Of a stretch of DNA of 6,475 bases, positions 5,889 through 6,475 are shown piece by piece. The position numbers were made by a program, and so were the translations under genes. Position 1 is the stretch's first letter. Each line of letters begins with the position of its first letter. Under the pieces are notes generated by a model. That model saw only the letters and a program-made list of their open reading frames with translations. It had not been told where the DNA came from and did not search any database. The stretch is from Candidatus Zixiibacteriota bacterium. Its GTDB lineage: Bacteria; Zixibacteria; MSB-5A5; GN15; JACZUZ01. The stretch spans positions 1 through 6,475 of the forward strand of contig JACZUZ010000117.1 in the NCBI GenBank assembly GCA_022572905.1, given 5' to 3'.

Positions 5889-6475
5889 CTAACTCCCCGT
5901 TGTTCCGCAAGCGGGCGCGTCGCCCTCCTGAAATACGTATTTAACAATGTAAGTAGCGTCGCCGATATTTGTATCATTGTTTCCGTCGGCATCTGCCTCG
6001 TCAAGACATGGTGGGGCGTCGCCGTCCTGGAAGATGTATTTAACAATAAATGTCGCATCGCTAATATTAATGTCGCCGCTATTGTCGGCGTCACCAGCCA
6101 AGTTACAACAACATTGGGCGGGGTTATTAGGGCAAAGATCGCAAGCGTCGGGTATGCCATCTGAGTCGGCGTCAGCGAAATCGTCGAATCCCGGGCAGAG
6201 ATCGCAACCATCAGGCGCGCCATCCGCGTCAGCGTCGGCAAAGTCATCAAACCCGGGGCAAATATCGCAGGCGTCGCCATTGCCGTCTCCGTCGCTGTCT
6301 GTTTGGCCTGCGTTCGCTGTATATATGCAGTTGTCGTTTACAGCGCAGAATCCGTCGCCGTCTATGTCGTTAATAGTGTCAGCTGGACAGTTGTCGCAGT
6401 TATCCCCAATTCCATCTCCATCCGCGTCGGCATAGGGATACTGGCAAACTTCTGGGATTGCAGGCGGGTCTGCTC
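5889..6475 (-). CDS. C-terminal part of a secreted TSP3-repeat protein with dockerin-like tail (partial, N-terminus outside the window)
   Basis: The frame is open from the right edge to the TAG at 5891-5889, giving 194 residues. A shorter reading from a TTG at 6101 would remove the repeats and is not a real start: the frame continues upstream with matching domain content. In fragment numbering, residues 8-69 are irregular TSP3-like motifs (DADGDGIGDNCDNC, DIDGDGFC, DSDGDGNGDAC). Residues 70-111 are two tandem 21-residue TSP3-like units, and residues 121-189 are the dockerin-like domain (Cys 121-123, loop 1 D128-D139, C156, loop 2 D161-D172, C189), with the tail CGTTGS. The start of the fragment resembles residues 359-384 of the peptidase at 2755-4878, including the E-x-C-x-Y-P phrase before the first calcium motif, so the missing part could be a related peptidase. 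That is inference. It is probably the upstream partner of the gene at 5032-5859. Confidence 0.88.
   Translation of the reverse strand, partial: ADPPAIPEVCQYPYADADGDGIGDNCDNCPADTINDIDGDGFCAVNDNCIYTANAGQTDSDGDGNGDACDICPGFDDFADADADGAPDGCDLCPGFDDFADADSDGIPDACDLCPNNPAQCCCNLAGDADNSGDINISDATFIVKYIFQDGDAPPCLDEADADGNNDTNIGDATYIVKYVFQEGDAPACGTTGS
6141..6266 (-). repeat. Tandem 63-base TSP3-like repeat (two units), second locus
   Basis: Two tandem units encode residues 70-90 and 91-111 of the right-edge fragment, both with the CPGFDDFADAD phrase. They match the 21-residue unit at 1142-1267 in the propeller gene. Confidence 0.8.

Noticed and set aside
5889..6101. A stand-alone 70-residue dockerin protein starting at a TTG
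   Set aside because: The same frame stays open to the right edge with matching TSP3 content, so this is the end of a longer protein.
5879..6280. 133-codon minus-strand open frame in a different phase from the right-edge gene
   Set aside because: It is an out-of-phase shadow, low in complexity and Thr- and Leu-rich. The other phase carries the TSP3 and dockerin-like motifs.

Overview
The window suggests an uncultured free-living bacterium of the FCB group, possibly candidate phylum Zixibacteria or a close relative. This is an inference from protein style only: secreted proteins rich in thrombospondin type 3 (TSP3), FG-GAP and PKD modules, closed by a two-loop dockerin-like domain of the form GDAD..GDVNIGDA..IVKY.F. 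No marker gene in the window confirms the taxonomy.

Every credible gene lies on the minus strand, so transcription runs from high to low coordinates. In that order they are: (1) 6475-5889, the C-terminal part of a protein with TSP3 repeats and a dockerin-like tail, entering from the right edge; (2) 5859-5032, a secreted protein with a dockerin-like tail; (3) 4878-2755, a 707-residue metzincin-type zinc peptidase with TSP3, PKD, cohesin-like and dockerin-like modules; (4) 2566-896, a seven-blade FG-GAP beta-propeller with TSP3 repeats and a dockerin-like tail; (5) 856-221, a short Kre9/KNH-type Ig-like protein with a dockerin-like tail; (6) 113-1, the start of another secreted protein, with a signal peptide followed at once by a TSP3 calcium motif, running off the left edge. 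Gaps are 29 nt (1 to 2), 153 nt (2 to 3), 188 nt (3 to 4), 39 nt (4 to 5) and 107 nt (5 to 6). The short gaps suggest cotranscription of 1-2 and of 4-5. The longer ones leave room for separate promoters, and reasonable candidates were seen in front of genes 4 and 6.

All five genes whose C-termini are visible end in the same cysteine-framed variant of a dockerin domain, and one of them (the peptidase) also carries a cohesin-like beta-sandwich. The simplest reading is a cluster of exported, calcium-dependent surface or extracellular proteins (adhesion propeller, Ig-like module, peptidase) that share a common tail and may assemble with one another or on a scaffold encoded elsewhere. Assembly is a hypothesis; only the shared architecture is visible. 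No RNA gene, CRISPR array, insertion sequence, integrase or attachment site was recognised, and no stretch above 300 bases lacks a gene.
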